Under the pieces are notes generated by a model, which saw nothing but the letters and a program-made list of their open reading frames with translations, had not been told where the DNA came from and ran no database searches. The position numbers and the translations under genes were made by a program. Source: Nocardia terrae (lineage in GTDB: Bacteria; Actinomycetota; Actinomycetes; Mycobacteriales; Mycobacteriaceae). From it: DNA of 64,000 nucleotides. Below, in pieces: positions 52,006-61,130 of this stretch (the stretch's first letter is position 1; each line of letters starts with the position of its first letter). Location: positions 372,001 to 436,000 of the forward strand of contig NZ_WRPP01000003.1 of NCBI RefSeq assembly GCF_009760405.1, written 5' to 3'.

Positions 52006-54056
52006 GACTCGATCACCGGCGCATGCGCCTCGACGTCGTGCGTCAATGCTTCGATGAAGTCGACCGGCGCGGGTTCGGCACCCGCGTGGACGCCGTCGGT
52101 GACTACCGGGACGGCGGGTGCGGCCGCCACACCCAGAACAGGCTGGGCAAGTTCGCCGTTCACACCCGCGCGATTGAAGAGGTTGGTGAACGACGGCTCA
52201 TCCGGAGCCAGCGGCAGCGCGCCCGGCGCCCCCGGCGGCAGGCCTGCCGCCGGGGGCACACTCGCCGACGGCGTCCCGGTCACCTGACCGGCAGCCGGGC
52301 TGACCACCGAGCCGCCGGTCGGCGTGGTGCCGTCCGGCAACCCGGCGGCAGGCTGCGGGGTGTCGGTGGTGGGCAGACCGAGCAACTGCTTCAGATCGTT
52401 CAGCTTGTCCGGTGAACCCTCGAGCGCGGTGAGCGCGGTGGTCACCGTGTCCTGGGGAACCCCGAGCGCCTCCGCCAGCTTGGCGATATCGCCCGAGCCC
52501 AGCGCGGATTGAAGCTGCCCGAGGGTGGTGCCGAGTGACGACAGCCCCTGCAGGCCGGTCGAGGCGGCACTCGCCAGCGAGCTCAAGGTGCTCGCGATCG
52601 TCGACATTCCATCGGAACCGGAACCGCCGCTCGAGGTGTTGGTCGCCTGCGGCACGCCCGCACCCGAATTCGTCCCGGAGGGGTTGCCGCCGTTCGGATT
52701 CTGTCCATTGGGATTGGTCGCGTTGGGGTTGGTGCCGTTCGGCTTGGTGGCGTTCGGGTCCGGCTTGGTGGCGTTCGGGTCCGGCTTGTTCTCGAGGCCC
52801 GGAATCTTCGGTGTCTCAGGCTTGTACGCCCCGCCCGTATTGGCCCCGCCGCCGCTTCCGCCCCCGCTGTGGGACCCGCCGGTGTTCGCACCACCGGTGT
52901 CGGCCCCGCCTCCGTTGTCCTTGCTGCCGTCGTCTTTCTTGGTGCCGTCGTCCTTCTTGGTGCCGTCGTCCTTCTTGGTGCCGTCGTCCTTCGTAGTGCC
53001 GTCGTCCTTCTTGGTACCGTCGTCCTTCTTGGTGCCGTCATCCTTCTTTGTGCCGTCGTCGGTCGGCTTCTGGGGCGGCGGCAGCGGAGTCGGCGTGGCG
53101 AGCACGGGGAACGTCGCCGCGGTGTCCTTCATCGGCTTCTGGTAGTCATCCACCCACTCATCGCGGTAGTCGTCGGTATCCCAGGAGTCGTCGCAGCTGT
53201 CCGACTCCTTGTTCTGCGGCATGTTCTCCTTGGTGGAGGTCATCCATGTCGAAGTGAAGTTCAGCAGATCGCCGGTGGTCTTCATCGTCTCCACCCACGG
53301 CGCAAGGTCGGTGCAGTACTGCTTCACCGCCGCTTGCGCGGCGTCCGCGCCCCCATTGGGGACGGCGCTCTTCCAGGTGCCGTCGAGCGTCTGGATATTG
53401 TTCTGGAAGTCACCGACGTACTTGTCGACCTGCTCGCTCAACCACTTCCACATGTCTCCCGCGGTCGCGTAGGGAGCCGGCTGCATCGCCTGACCGAGGT
53501 TGTACATATCGTCCCAAGAGAGCGACTTCTTGCCCTCGACGTGAGGATCGAAGCCCGCCTTGGCCTTGGACTTGTCGTCCCTGAACTTCTTCAGGTCATC
53601 GGAGAGGTGGGTGGAATCGTCGATATCGTCGGCGTCCTTCTTACCCGGCGGATCCAGTTTGATATCGGCGGCCGTCGTCGGCATGGGCGTGCCGCGGTAC
53701 TTGAAGTCGTCCGCGGAATTCGAATCCGCGTTGATGTACGCGCGCGCGGCGGCGTCGAAGGTCTCACCCATATCGGTGAGGATCGCGACGTGCGTATCGA
53801 AATCGTTCAGCAGTGCCGTACCCGACTTGTTGAACTCGTGGGTCAGCAGGTGACCGGAGGTCAGGGTGCCGATGTCCGCGAGCGAATCGAGACCCGCGCC
53901 GGAGGCCGTCTTCTTGAGCGCCAGTAGCTGGCCGATCAGGGTGGCGCAATACTGCTCGCCCTGGTCCGCCGAGCTGGGATCGAATTGGAGGGTGCCCGCC
54001 TTCGCCTGATCCATGAGTCCCGGCCAGGCTGTCTTGTCTTTGTTATCGTCTGCCAT
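52002..54056 (-). CDS. Repeat-rich T7SS substrate (684 aa), client of EspG
   Basis: The first 350 residues are helical with WXG-like features (LQFDPSSADQGEQYCATLIG; MWKWLSEQVDKYVGDFQNNI; DGTWKSAVPNGG). A Pro-rich joint then leads to KKDDGT repeats, a Gly/Ser region, PNATKPDPNAT-type repeats and a Pro/Gly/Ala-rich tail. It parallels the 627-residue substrate at 26176-28059. Export with the overlapping EspG gene's product is inferred. It is divergent from dtd across 157 bases. Confidence 0.75.
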   Translation of the reverse strand: MADDNKDKTAWPGLMDQAKAGTLQFDPSSADQGEQYCATLIGQLLALKKTASGAGLDSLADIGTLTSGHLLTHEFNKSGTALLNDFDTHVAILTDMGETFDAAARAYINADSNSADDFKYRGTPMPTTAADIKLDPPGKKDADDIDDSTHLSDDLKKFRDDKSKAKAGFDPHVEGKKSLSWDDMYNLGQAMQPAPYATAGDMWKWLSEQVDKYVGDFQNNIQTLDGTWKSAVPNGGADAAQAAVKQYCTDLAPWVETMKTTGDLLNFTSTWMTSTKENMPQNKESDSCDDSWDTDDYRDEWVDDYQKPMKDTAATFPVLATPTPLPPPQKPTDDGTKKDDGTKKDDGTKKDDGTTKDDGTKKDDGTKKDDGTKKDDGSKDNGGGADTGGANTGGSHSGGGSGGGANTGGAYKPETPKIPGLENKPDPNATKPDPNATKPNGTNPNATNPNGQNPNGGNPSGTNSGAGVPQATNTSSGGSGSDGMSTIASTLSSLASAASTGLQGLSSLGTTLGQLQSALGSGDIAKLAEALGVPQDTVTTALTALEGSPDKLNDLKQLLGLPTTDTPQPAAGLPDGTTPTGGSVVSPAAGQVTGTPSASVPPAAGLPPGAPGALPLAPDEPSFTNLFNRAGVNGELAQPVLGVAAAPAVPVVTDGVHAGAEPAPVDFIEALTHDVEAHAPVIES
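52922..53064 (-). repeat. 15-base coding tandem repeat (KKDDG units)
   Basis: About nine copies of a 15-base unit encode TKKDDG-type pentapeptides, most of them nearly identical at DNA level, with single changes such as TTKDD. The repeat lies in the linker of the 684-residue substrate and is a likely site of length variation. Confidence 0.9.
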
Positions 54057-54092
54057 CGGTAACTACTGTCGCTCCGCCCAGTTTTCCGCTAT

Positions 54093-54121
54093 CCGTGCCA
54101 GCACAGCCTACTGTCGTGAAC
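54093..54121 (-). promoter_or_regulatory. GTTCAC-type element upstream of the 684-aa substrate
   Basis: On the minus strand GTTCAC, nine bases, then CTGTGCTGGCACGG resembles the pair of elements at 11684 and 13310 (GTTCAC, eight or nine bases, TGTGG). It lies 37 bases before ATG 54056. The match is weaker than between those two. Confidence 0.35.
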
Positions 54122-54213
54122 TCCCAGTGGCGCACAAGGAAATTCGGGGCATGTGTGGCTGCTCGAGGATAGCCCGACGGCAGTGACTTCGTCGTCTGAG
54201 AAGATCGATACCC

Positions 54214-54657
54214 ATGCGGATACTGGTGCAACGCGTGACATCGGCTCAGGTCAGCGTCGGCGGCGAGGTGGTCGGGAGCATCGATCCGGCCGTGCACGGG
54301 GCGGCGCAGGGGCTGGTCGCGCTGGTCGGTGTGACGCACACCGATACCGAGGCGACGGCGAAGGCAATGGCCGACAAGCTGTTCCGGCTGCGGATTCTGG
54401 ACGGGGAGCGATCGGCCGCCGATCTGGACGCACCGATTCTGGTGATCAGCCAGTTCACGCTCTACGCCGACACCGCCAAAGGGCGACGACCGTCGTGGAA
54501 CGCGGCCGCGCCCAGCCCGGTGGCGGAACCGTTGGTGGACACCTTCGCCGCCACCCTGCGCGAGCTCGGGGCCACCGTCGCCACCGGGCGGTTCGGGGCG
54601 CACATGCAGGTCGAACTCGTCAACGACGGGCCCGTCACCATCCTGCTCGAAGGCTGA
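54214..54657 (+). CDS. dtd: D-aminoacyl-tRNA deacylase
   Basis: The 147-residue protein matches the DTD family over its full length. It starts MRILVQRVTSAQVSVGGEVV and carries the two active-site motifs, SQFTLYAD and NDGPVTILLE (family form NxGPxT). DTD removes D-amino acids, and glycine, mischarged on tRNA, in the cytosol, protecting translation. The upstream region has no strong Shine-Dalgarno sequence before ATG 54214. It is the first housekeeping gene after the T7SS island, and the TmrB-like gene follows closely on the same strand. Confidence 0.95.
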   Translation: MRILVQRVTSAQVSVGGEVVGSIDPAVHGAAQGLVALVGVTHTDTEATAKAMADKLFRLRILDGERSAADLDAPILVISQFTLYADTAKGRRPSWNAAAPSPVAEPLVDTFAATLRELGATVATGRFGAHMQVELVNDGPVTILLEG

Positions 54658-54693
54658 GCCGGGTGAGCGGTGGTCGCGGCTAGGGTGGCGGGC

Positions 54694-55293
54694 ATGCTGC
54701 TGTGGATCAACGGGCCATTCGGCGGAGGGAAGACGCATACCGCGTTCGAATTGCGTCGGCGGTTGCCGGGGAGTGTGGTGTGCGATCCCGAGGAGGTGGG
54801 GTTCGGGCTGCATCGGGTGATTCCGAGGGAGTTGCGGCCCGACTTTCAGGATCTAGCGGCTTGGCGGCAGGGGGTTTTCGAGACGCTCGATCTGGTGCTG
54901 AGCAAGCATGATGGTCCCGTGATCGCGCCGATGACCGTGGTGGAGCCCGCGTATTTCGCGGAGACCGTCGGGCGGTTGCGCGAAACCGGGCACGATGTGC
55001 GGCATTTCGCATTGATGGCGCGGCCCGAGACGGTGGTCCGGCGGCTGCGGGAGCGGGCGCTGGGCGGGTTGCGGCACGAGAGTTTCGCGCTCGATCAGGT
55101 CGATCGGTGCCTGAACGCGCTGGCGCGGCCCGAATTCGCCGAGCACATCCAGACCGATGAGCTCTCGCTGCGGGAGGTGGCCGATCGGATCGCCGCGTCC
55201 GCCGGGCTCACCCTCGCGCCCAACACCGACGGCCGACTCCGCACGCAACTGCGTCGAGTCCTGGTCGGCGTCAGGCATATTCGCTTGTTCTGA
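54694..55293 (+). CDS. TmrB-like P-loop NTPase
   Basis: ATG 54694 is preferred over GTG 54670 because it places the Walker A motif near the start (INGPFGGGKTHTA) and has AGGGTGGCGGGC upstream. The 199-residue product has DPEEVGFGL after strand 2 and looks like the tunicamycin-resistance TmrB/AAA family of small P-loop kinase-like NTPases. The specific substrate is unknown, and resistance to tunicamycin cannot be inferred. It lies 36 bases after dtd and converges with the dehydrogenase at 55296. Confidence 0.8.
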   Translation: MLLWINGPFGGGKTHTAFELRRRLPGSVVCDPEEVGFGLHRVIPRELRPDFQDLAAWRQGVFETLDLVLSKHDGPVIAPMTVVEPAYFAETVGRLRETGHDVRHFALMARPETVVRRLRERALGGLRHESFALDQVDRCLNALARPEFAEHIQTDELSLREVADRIAASAGLTLAPNTDGRLRTQLRRVLVGVRHIRLF

Positions 55294-55295
55294 AG

Positions 55296-56114
55296 CTAGC
55301 GGACCCACTTGGACGTCAGGCCCGCGACGATGGAGCCGTCGAGGTCCGAGAGGCTGTCGGCAACGAAGGAGCGGGCGAAATCCGAAGTCTGCCAGCGGAA
55401 GACGATCGGGTATGCGGCGAGGGCCTGGAGTACCACCTCGGCCACTTGGTCCGCGGTCTGGGCGGTGCTGTATGCCCCGCGAGTGCGATTGATGTAGGCC
55501 TCCAGCGCCGGGGCGTAGGCACCGGCCGCTTCGATGGCGGCGGGCACGTCGATGCGTGCGTTGTTGACGAATTCCGTGGTCACCGCGCCGGGTTCGATCA
55601 CACTCACCCCGACGCCGACCGTCGCGGCGACCGGCTCCAGACTCTGCATGAAGCCCTCGACCGCGAATTTCGCCGCGCAGTAGGCCTCGTTGAAGGGTTG
55701 CCCCACCGCCCCGCCGACGCTGGTCACCGTCACCACCCGCCCCTTGGAAGCCCGCAGCAGCGGCATCGCCGCCTTGGTCACCGCGACCACCCCGAAGAAG
55801 TTGACCTCCATCGCCCGCCGGATATCGGCCATCGGCAGATGTTCCACGGTGCCCACCACCGAGACCCCCGCGTTGTTGACCACGGCGTCCAGCCGGCCGT
55901 AGTCGGCGACCACGCCCGCCAGGCAATCCTCGATCGAGGCGGAGTCGGTGACATCCAGGCTCCGGACATCCGCGCCAGTCTCCCGAACCGGCCCGGCCTT
56001 GTCCAGGTTTCGCAAGGTCGCGACGGTCTTGTACCCCGCCTTCACCGCCGCGGCGGCGACCGCCAGCCCGATTCCACTAGAAGTTCCGGTGATGAGGACA
56101 ACCTTGTCGGCCAT
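55296..56114 (-). CDS. Short-chain dehydrogenase/reductase
   Basis: ATG 56114 is chosen since MADKVVLITGTSSGIG is the classical SDR start; the open frame upstream adds only an Arg-rich stretch. The 272-residue protein has the cofactor motif TGTSSGIG, the structural NNAG, catalytic Ser in VTSVGGAVG and the YCAAK tetrad, so it should be an active classical SDR. Substrate not predictable. No operon partner is evident. Confidence 0.9.
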   Translation of the reverse strand: MADKVVLITGTSSGIGLAVAAAAVKAGYKTVATLRNLDKAGPVRETGADVRSLDVTDSASIEDCLAGVVADYGRLDAVVNNAGVSVVGTVEHLPMADIRRAMEVNFFGVVAVTKAAMPLLRASKGRVVTVTSVGGAVGQPFNEAYCAAKFAVEGFMQSLEPVAATVGVGVSVIEPGAVTTEFVNNARIDVPAAIEAAGAYAPALEAYINRTRGAYSTAQTADQVAEVVLQALAAYPIVFRWQTSDFARSFVADSLSDLDGSIVAGLTSKWVR

Positions 56115-56166
56115 CACCCCATCGAACCAGAACTCGGCCCGCCTCCGCCGCGCCACGCCCGAGCGA

Positions 56167-56334
56167 TCAGGGATGGGGCGGCGGGAGGAACGCGACCGTA
56201 CCGCCGATCAGGGTGCAGACGGCGTGGGTGCGCGGGTCCACCGCTGAACCGACGAGCCTCTTGACCCCGGTCCTCGATGAAAAACGAGAGCGGCGGACTC
56301 GACCCGATTCACCGGGTCGTGCGTCGATTGTCAT
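56167..56334 (-). CDS. Possible small protein coupled to the kinase-like gene
   Basis: A 55-codon frame whose ATG overlaps the kinase-like gene's stop by four bases (ATGA). It reads MTIDARPGESGRVRRSRF and later THAVCTLIGGTVAFLPPPHP. The Arg-rich start could be an artefact of GC-rich DNA. The overlap is the only positive evidence. Confidence 0.3.
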   Translation of the reverse strand: MTIDARPGESGRVRRSRFSSRTGVKRLVGSAVDPRTHAVCTLIGGTVAFLPPPHP

Positions 56335-58181
56335 TTGTGCCAGTAGTTTTCCGGGCCGGCCTTGTCCGCGGCGGCCTTTGCGGCGGGATCGGTCCAGTCG
56401 TCGGTGCTCGCGTCGCGGCTCAGGTTGATGTACAGCGCGGTCGTCTCGAAGACGTAGCGGGACTGATGGGCGCTGTAACCGGTGCGGCGGGCGCGGGAGG
56501 GATTGTTGTTGCAGACCTCGGCGCCCGCGCCGTCGTGTGGGCACCAGATCGCCCAATCCTGGGTCTGGCCCTTCATGGTGGCGTACATCTGGTCCGCGTC
56601 GGCGGTCGTGTTGAACGCCAGGACGTTCACCGAGACCATGATCTGGTTGGAGTCGTCGACGTAGGAGCCCGCCACCTGCTGGCCGCAGTTGTAGCTCCGC
56701 AGAATCGATTTCACGTTCGAGGACATGTCCGCGGTGATGCAGTCCATGACGCCGCTCGAGCGCAGGGTGTAATTCACGTTCTTGCCGTCCCGGAAGGATT
56801 GCGGCAGTAGCGCGCTCCCGGTGAACGGGGTCTTGTCGGTGGCCGCCGAGTCCAGGGACGCCCAGTTGAACGCGGGTGTGGTGGGGGTGGGCGGAGAGTA
56901 GGAGTACGAGGTGCTGGTGTAGGTGTAGGGCGAGTACGTCGAGGTCGACGACGCGTCGCCGTGATCGGAATGCCGCATGGCACGCACGCCCAGCACGATC
57001 AGGACGATCGCGACGACCGCGCCCGCCACCAGCGCGGCCGCCGGCCCACCCGACATGCGTTGCGGTTCCGGCGGTCTCACGGGAAAGAGCCCGGCGCCGG
57101 GCGGTGGCGGAGTCGGAGGAACCGAGGCACCGGCGCTCCAAGCAGGCTCGGTCGCAATCGCCGCCGGCTCCTCCACCGGTGTCATCACCGGCCGACCCGC
57201 CGGTTCGCCCACCGGCGACGGCGATTCGACGACCGGCCGAGTACGCATACCGATGGCGGACAACGCATCCCGGCGATCGGTTACCCCGTCCTCCGCACGG
57301 AACGCGGCCACCAAGGCCGCACGCCACTCACCCGCCGCGGGACGCGCCTCGGTGGCCGACGGGTTGTCGAAGGCCCGCTCGATCAGCGCGAGCAGACCCG
57401 CATCCAATCCGGACGGCAGCTCGGACCGCATGAACCACCGCCCGTTCACGAGCGCGGGCAGATTCGCTTCGAGCAACAGCGTTCGGTACACGAGCAACGC
57501 GACCCCGAGTCGGTCGCTGTACCGATCGTGCCCGGCGATCGCGCCGAAATGCACTCGGGGATCACCCCATCCATCGGCGATCCGCTGCCGGACCGGATCC
57601 GCCTGCGCCGAGCGCAGGCCGTCCCCACCCCGCAGATAGACGCCGCTGCGTGACCAGAGCAGGTTGTGGGGCGCGATATCCCCGTGCACCAACTCGTTCC
57701 GCTCGAGCATCTCGAAGAGCTCGCAGAACCGGATCGCCACCGCCACACGGGTTTCCGTCTCGACCGCGCTGTCGGCCGCGATCAGCTGGTCGAGCGTCTG
57801 CGGTATTCCGTCGGCACGCGCGAACTCATCGGATACCGCGGGCAGAATCACCCCGGCCAGAGCACCGTCCCGCCACACCTGATCGATCGGCCAGCTGATC
57901 GGCACCGGCACCGGCACCGCCGCCTGCTCCGCGCCCAGCACGATCCCCCGCCCGGTAGCGGTCACCTTGCCGACGCGATCGAGATCACCGGGATCGGTCA
58001 GCGGCGTCCCGAACTCGCGAAACAGCCGTGCCCGCCCAGCCTGATCCCGGCACTCGTGCAGCCAGGAACTCCCGTACGCGCCGCTGACGGTCGCACCATC
58101 GATGCTGTAGACATCACCCGACGCCCCGGTGATCCGAAACCGTTCCGGCACTCCGGCTCCCGATGGCGCGTTCGATTCCAT
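56331..58181 (-). CDS. Membrane kinase-like protein with extracellular domain
   Basis: ATG 58181 follows GGAGGGGGAATCGCCG; 616 residues. The first 300 residues form a kinase-like fold with the catalytic-loop motif VHGDIAPHNLLW (H166, D168). Neither a glycine-rich loop nor a clear DFG is visible; the segment that should hold it reads VYLRGGDGL. One membrane helix at about 380 (LVAGAVVAIVLIVLGV) precedes a Ser/Thr/Tyr/Pro linker and an extracellular domain with cysteines (MDC, YNC, WCP, EVC). It is like receptor-type actinobacterial Ser/Thr kinases but with an atypical catalytic domain, possibly a pseudokinase. Confidence 0.75.
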   Translation of the reverse strand: MESNAPSGAGVPERFRITGASGDVYSIDGATVSGAYGSSWLHECRDQAGRARLFREFGTPLTDPGDLDRVGKVTATGRGIVLGAEQAAVPVPVPISWPIDQVWRDGALAGVILPAVSDEFARADGIPQTLDQLIAADSAVETETRVAVAIRFCELFEMLERNELVHGDIAPHNLLWSRSGVYLRGGDGLRSAQADPVRQRIADGWGDPRVHFGAIAGHDRYSDRLGVALLVYRTLLLEANLPALVNGRWFMRSELPSGLDAGLLALIERAFDNPSATEARPAAGEWRAALVAAFRAEDGVTDRRDALSAIGMRTRPVVESPSPVGEPAGRPVMTPVEEPAAIATEPAWSAGASVPPTPPPPGAGLFPVRPPEPQRMSGGPAAALVAGAVVAIVLIVLGVRAMRHSDHGDASSTSTYSPYTYTSTSYSYSPPTPTTPAFNWASLDSAATDKTPFTGSALLPQSFRDGKNVNYTLRSSGVMDCITADMSSNVKSILRSYNCGQQVAGSYVDDSNQIMVSVNVLAFNTTADADQMYATMKGQTQDWAIWCPHDGAGAEVCNNNPSRARRTGYSAHQSRYVFETTALYINLSRDASTDDWTDPAAKAAADKAGPENYWHK

Positions 58182-58262
58182 CGGCGATTCCCCCTCCAAG
58201 CAAACTCCCGTCCGCGGCCAACCGTAGCGACACCCCCCAAACCGCGCCAATCGGACAAACGA

Positions 58263-58297
58263 CCGCACCCGCCCCAGCGGCGCTGGAGCGGGTGCGG
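58263..58297 (-). terminator. Hairpin after the map gene
   Basis: A ten-base stem (CCGCACCCGC/GCGGGTGCGG) continues after one mismatch into CCAGC-GGC-GCTGG, 15 pairs in all. On the minus strand TCGTTTG follows. It lies just after map's stop, so it likely ends the spc-type operon transcript. Confidence 0.75.
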
Positions 58298-58314
58298 AAA
58301 GTGTTGCGCGGAGG

Positions 58315-59115
58315 CTACTCCGGGCGCAGCGTCAGGATGCGCGGGCCGTCTTCGGTGACGGCGACCGTGTGCTCCCAGTGGGCGGCGCGGGACCCGTCGT
58401 CGGTGACGACGGTCCAATGGTCGTCCAGCTCATGGGTTTCCGTGGTGCCGAGGGTCAGCATGGGCTCGATGGCGAGCACCGAGCCGACGCGCAGTTCGGG
58501 GCCCTTGCCGGGAGCGCCCTCGTTGGGCAGGAACGGGTCCATGTGCATCTCACGCCCGATGGCGTGGCCGCCGTAGCCGGAGACGATGCCGTATTTGCGG
58601 CCGTGCTCCTTCTCGGCGGCGTAGGTGCCCTGCTCGATGGCGTGCGAGACGTCGGAGAGGCGGTTGCCGGGGAGCATGGCGGCGATGCCGGCCTCCATCG
58701 AGAGCTTGGTCGCCTCCGACAGCAGGCGGTCCGCCTCGATGATGGTGCCGACACCGAAGGTCCACGCCGAATCGCCGTGCCAGCCTTCGAGAATCGCGCC
58801 GCAGTCGATGGAGACCAGGTCGCCCTCGGCCAGCACGTCGGTCTTGGACGGGATGCCGTGCACCACACGGTCGTTCACCGACGAGCAGATCGAACCCGGG
58901 AACCCGTGGTAGCCCTTGAACGACGGAATCGCCCCGGCCTCACGGATCACCGACTCGGCCACCTCGTCCAGCTCCAGGGTCGAGACCCCGGGCTTGGCGG
59001 CGGCCCGCACGGCCACCAGCGCGCGACCGACGATTGCGCCAGCCGCCGCCATGGCGTCCAATTCACCGGCGGTGCGGAAGGGCACCACCCGCTTGCTCTT
59101 TCGGCCGAAGACCAT
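58315..59115 (-). CDS. map: Methionine aminopeptidase, type I
   Basis: The 266-residue protein has all metal-ligand motifs of type I methionine aminopeptidase: VSIDCGAILEGWHGDSAW (two Asp), GHAIGREMHMDPFLPN (His), LAIEPMLTL (Glu) and WEHTVAVTEDG (Glu), plus the GYHGFPGSICSSVND loop. It removes the initiator Met in the cytosol. Its ATG follows adk's stop with no gap (TGAATG), and the hairpin at 58263-58297 follows, so it is the last operon gene. Confidence 0.95.
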   Translation of the reverse strand: MVFGRKSKRVVPFRTAGELDAMAAAGAIVGRALVAVRAAAKPGVSTLELDEVAESVIREAGAIPSFKGYHGFPGSICSSVNDRVVHGIPSKTDVLAEGDLVSIDCGAILEGWHGDSAWTFGVGTIIEADRLLSEATKLSMEAGIAAMLPGNRLSDVSHAIEQGTYAAEKEHGRKYGIVSGYGGHAIGREMHMDPFLPNEGAPGKGPELRVGSVLAIEPMLTLGTTETHELDDHWTVVTDDGSRAAHWEHTVAVTEDGPRILTLRPE

Positions 59116-59661
59116 TCAGCGACCCAGCGCCTTCAGCGCACGCGCGTTGACCTCGTCGATCTCGCCGACGCCCTCGACCGAGACAACCTGTCCGTCGTAG
59201 TGCTCGAGCAGCGGCTCGGTCTCCTCGCGGTAGACGCGCATGCGGTTGCGGATGACCTCTTCGGTGTCGTCGCCGCGGCCGCGGGCCAGCATGCGCTCGA
59301 CCACCACGTCCTCGTCGACCACGAAGGACAGCACGGCGTCGAGCGCCTGGCCCGACTCCTTGAGCATCTTCTCCAGCGCCTCGGCCTGATCCACGGTGCG
59401 CGGGTAGCCGTCCAGGATGAAGCCGTTGACAGCGTCCGGCTCGGCGATGCGCGCCTCGACCATGCGGTTGGTCACGTCCGAGGGCACCAGGTTGCCGGCG
59501 TCGAGGTACTGCTGCGCCTCACGGCCCAGCGGCGTCTGCTCCGCGATGTTGGTGCGGAAGAGGTTCCCGGTGGAGATGTGCGGAACACCGAGCTTTTCCG
59601 ACAACAGTTCGGCCTGGGTGCCTTTCCCGGCACCGGGCGGTCCGAGCAGTACGAGTCTCAC
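59116..59661 (-). CDS. adk: Adenylate kinase
   Basis: GTG 59661 is the start, as it overlaps secY's stop by four bases (GTGA) and gives VRLVLLGPPGAGKGTQAELL directly. The 181-residue protein has the P-loop, GYPRT, and ARGRGDDTEEVIRNRM as a short lid, so it is the short form without the zinc lid, normal for actinobacteria. It makes ADP from ATP and AMP. Translation is coupled to secY. Confidence 0.95.
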   Translation of the reverse strand: MRLVLLGPPGAGKGTQAELLSEKLGVPHISTGNLFRTNIAEQTPLGREAQQYLDAGNLVPSDVTNRMVEARIAEPDAVNGFILDGYPRTVDQAEALEKMLKESGQALDAVLSFVVDEDVVVERMLARGRGDDTEEVIRNRMRVYREETEPLLEHYDGQVVSVEGVGEIDEVNARALKALGR

Positions 59662-60977
59662 TTCAGGAACCCTTCGTAGTTTCGGTTCATCAACTGGCTC
59701 TCGATCTGTTTCACGGTATCGAGGCCGACGCTCACAACAATCAGCACCGCGGTACCACCGAACGGCAGGTTCGTCATACCGCCCGAGGCCCCGATCCCGA
59801 GGAGCAGGTTCGGCAGAACAGCGACAGCACCGAGGTAAATGGAGCCGGGGAGGGTGATCCGGCTCAAGACATAGTTCAAGTAGTCCGCGGTCGGCTTGCC
59901 CGGACGGTAACCGGGGATGAAGCCGCCGAACTTCTTCATCTCGTCCGCGCGCTCCTCCGGGTTGAAGGTGATCGCGACATAGAAGTAGGTGAAGAACACG
60001 ATCAACGCGAAGTAGATGCCCACGTAGACCGGGTTGGACGGATTGACCAGATACTTCTGGATCAACTCCTGCCACTTGGCCGGGTTCCCCGAGGACTTCT
60101 GGGTCAACTGCGCCAACAGGTTCGGCAGATACAACAGCGACGAGGCGAAGATGACCGGGATGACACCGGCCTGGTTCACCTTCAACGGCAGATACGTCGA
60201 GGACCCGCCGTACATCTTGCGACCGACCACACGCTTGGCGTACTGCACCGGAATCCGGCGCTGGCCCTGCTCGACGAAGATCACGCCGACGATGACCACG
60301 ACGGCGGCGGCACCGACCAGAGCGGTGGTGATCCAGCCGCGGCTGTCGTAGATCTGCTTGCCCTCGGAGGGGATACGGGCGGCGATACCCGCGAAGATCA
60401 ACAGCGACATGCCGTTACCGATGCCGCGCTCGGTGATCTGCTCGCCGAACCACATGACCAGGGCCGCGCCCGCGGTCATGACCAGCACGATGATGATCAT
60501 GCCGAAGATCGAGGTGTCGTCGAGAATTGCTTTGGGGCAGCCGCGAAGCAGCTGTCCGCGGGAGGCGAGCGCGACCAGACCGGTCGACTGCAGCACGGCC
60601 AGCGCGATGGACAGATATCGCGTGTACTGGGTCATCTTGTTCTGACCCGACTGGCCCTCCTTGCGGAGTTCCTCGAACCGCGGAATGACAACGGTCAGCA
60701 GCTGAATAATGATGCTCGCCGTGATGTACGGCATGATGCCGATCGCGAACACCGAAAGCTGCAGCAGCGCACCACCCGAGAAGAGGTTGATGAGCTGATA
60801 GATACCGGCGGAATCACCGCCGTTGACGATCTTGACGCACTCTTGAACGTTCTTGTAACTGACGCCCGGCGAGGGCAGCGACGCACCGAGCCGGTAGAGC
60901 GCGATCAGTCCCAGCGTGAAGAGAATCTTCCGCCGTAAGTCCGGGGTCCGGAAAGCCGACACGAAGGCGGAAAGCAC
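59658..60977 (-). CDS. secY: Protein translocase subunit SecY
   Basis: A 439-residue protein with ten membrane helices. It has the conserved first-helix region TPDLRRKILFTLGLIALYRL, SGGALLQLSVFAIGIMPYIT, SIIIQLLTVVIPRFEELRKE and RRIPVQYAKRVVGRK. SecY forms the pore of the Sec translocon with SecE and SecG. Its ATG is 153 bases after rplO, a gap holding a hairpin. It is coupled to adk. Confidence 0.97.
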   Translation of the reverse strand: MLSAFVSAFRTPDLRRKILFTLGLIALYRLGASLPSPGVSYKNVQECVKIVNGGDSAGIYQLINLFSGGALLQLSVFAIGIMPYITASIIIQLLTVVIPRFEELRKEGQSGQNKMTQYTRYLSIALAVLQSTGLVALASRGQLLRGCPKAILDDTSIFGMIIIVLVMTAGAALVMWFGEQITERGIGNGMSLLIFAGIAARIPSEGKQIYDSRGWITTALVGAAAVVVIVGVIFVEQGQRRIPVQYAKRVVGRKMYGGSSTYLPLKVNQAGVIPVIFASSLLYLPNLLAQLTQKSSGNPAKWQELIQKYLVNPSNPVYVGIYFALIVFFTYFYVAITFNPEERADEMKKFGGFIPGYRPGKPTADYLNYVLSRITLPGSIYLGAVAVLPNLLLGIGASGGMTNLPFGGTAVLIVVSVGLDTVKQIESQLMNRNYEGFLK

Positions 60978-61080
60978 AGATCCTCCTGGCTAACGACATA
61001 GGTCAGGCCACGGATTCAGCGATGAGAACGCCGAGAACCATGACGGTGTTGGCAGACAACACTTGAACTCTAACAGCGAC

Positions 61081-61107
61081 ACCGGGCGAGCTCGCGACTC
61101 GCCCGGT
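61081..61107 (-). terminator. Hairpin between rplO and secY
   Basis: ACCGGGCGAG pairs perfectly with CTCGCCCGGT around a seven-base loop. It lies 24 bases after rplO's stop on the minus strand. There is no T-run, so it may reduce rather than end transcription into secY, allowing separate control of secY-adk-map. Confidence 0.55.
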
Positions 61108-61130
61108 GCCATTGCTACTTCAGGTTACCG

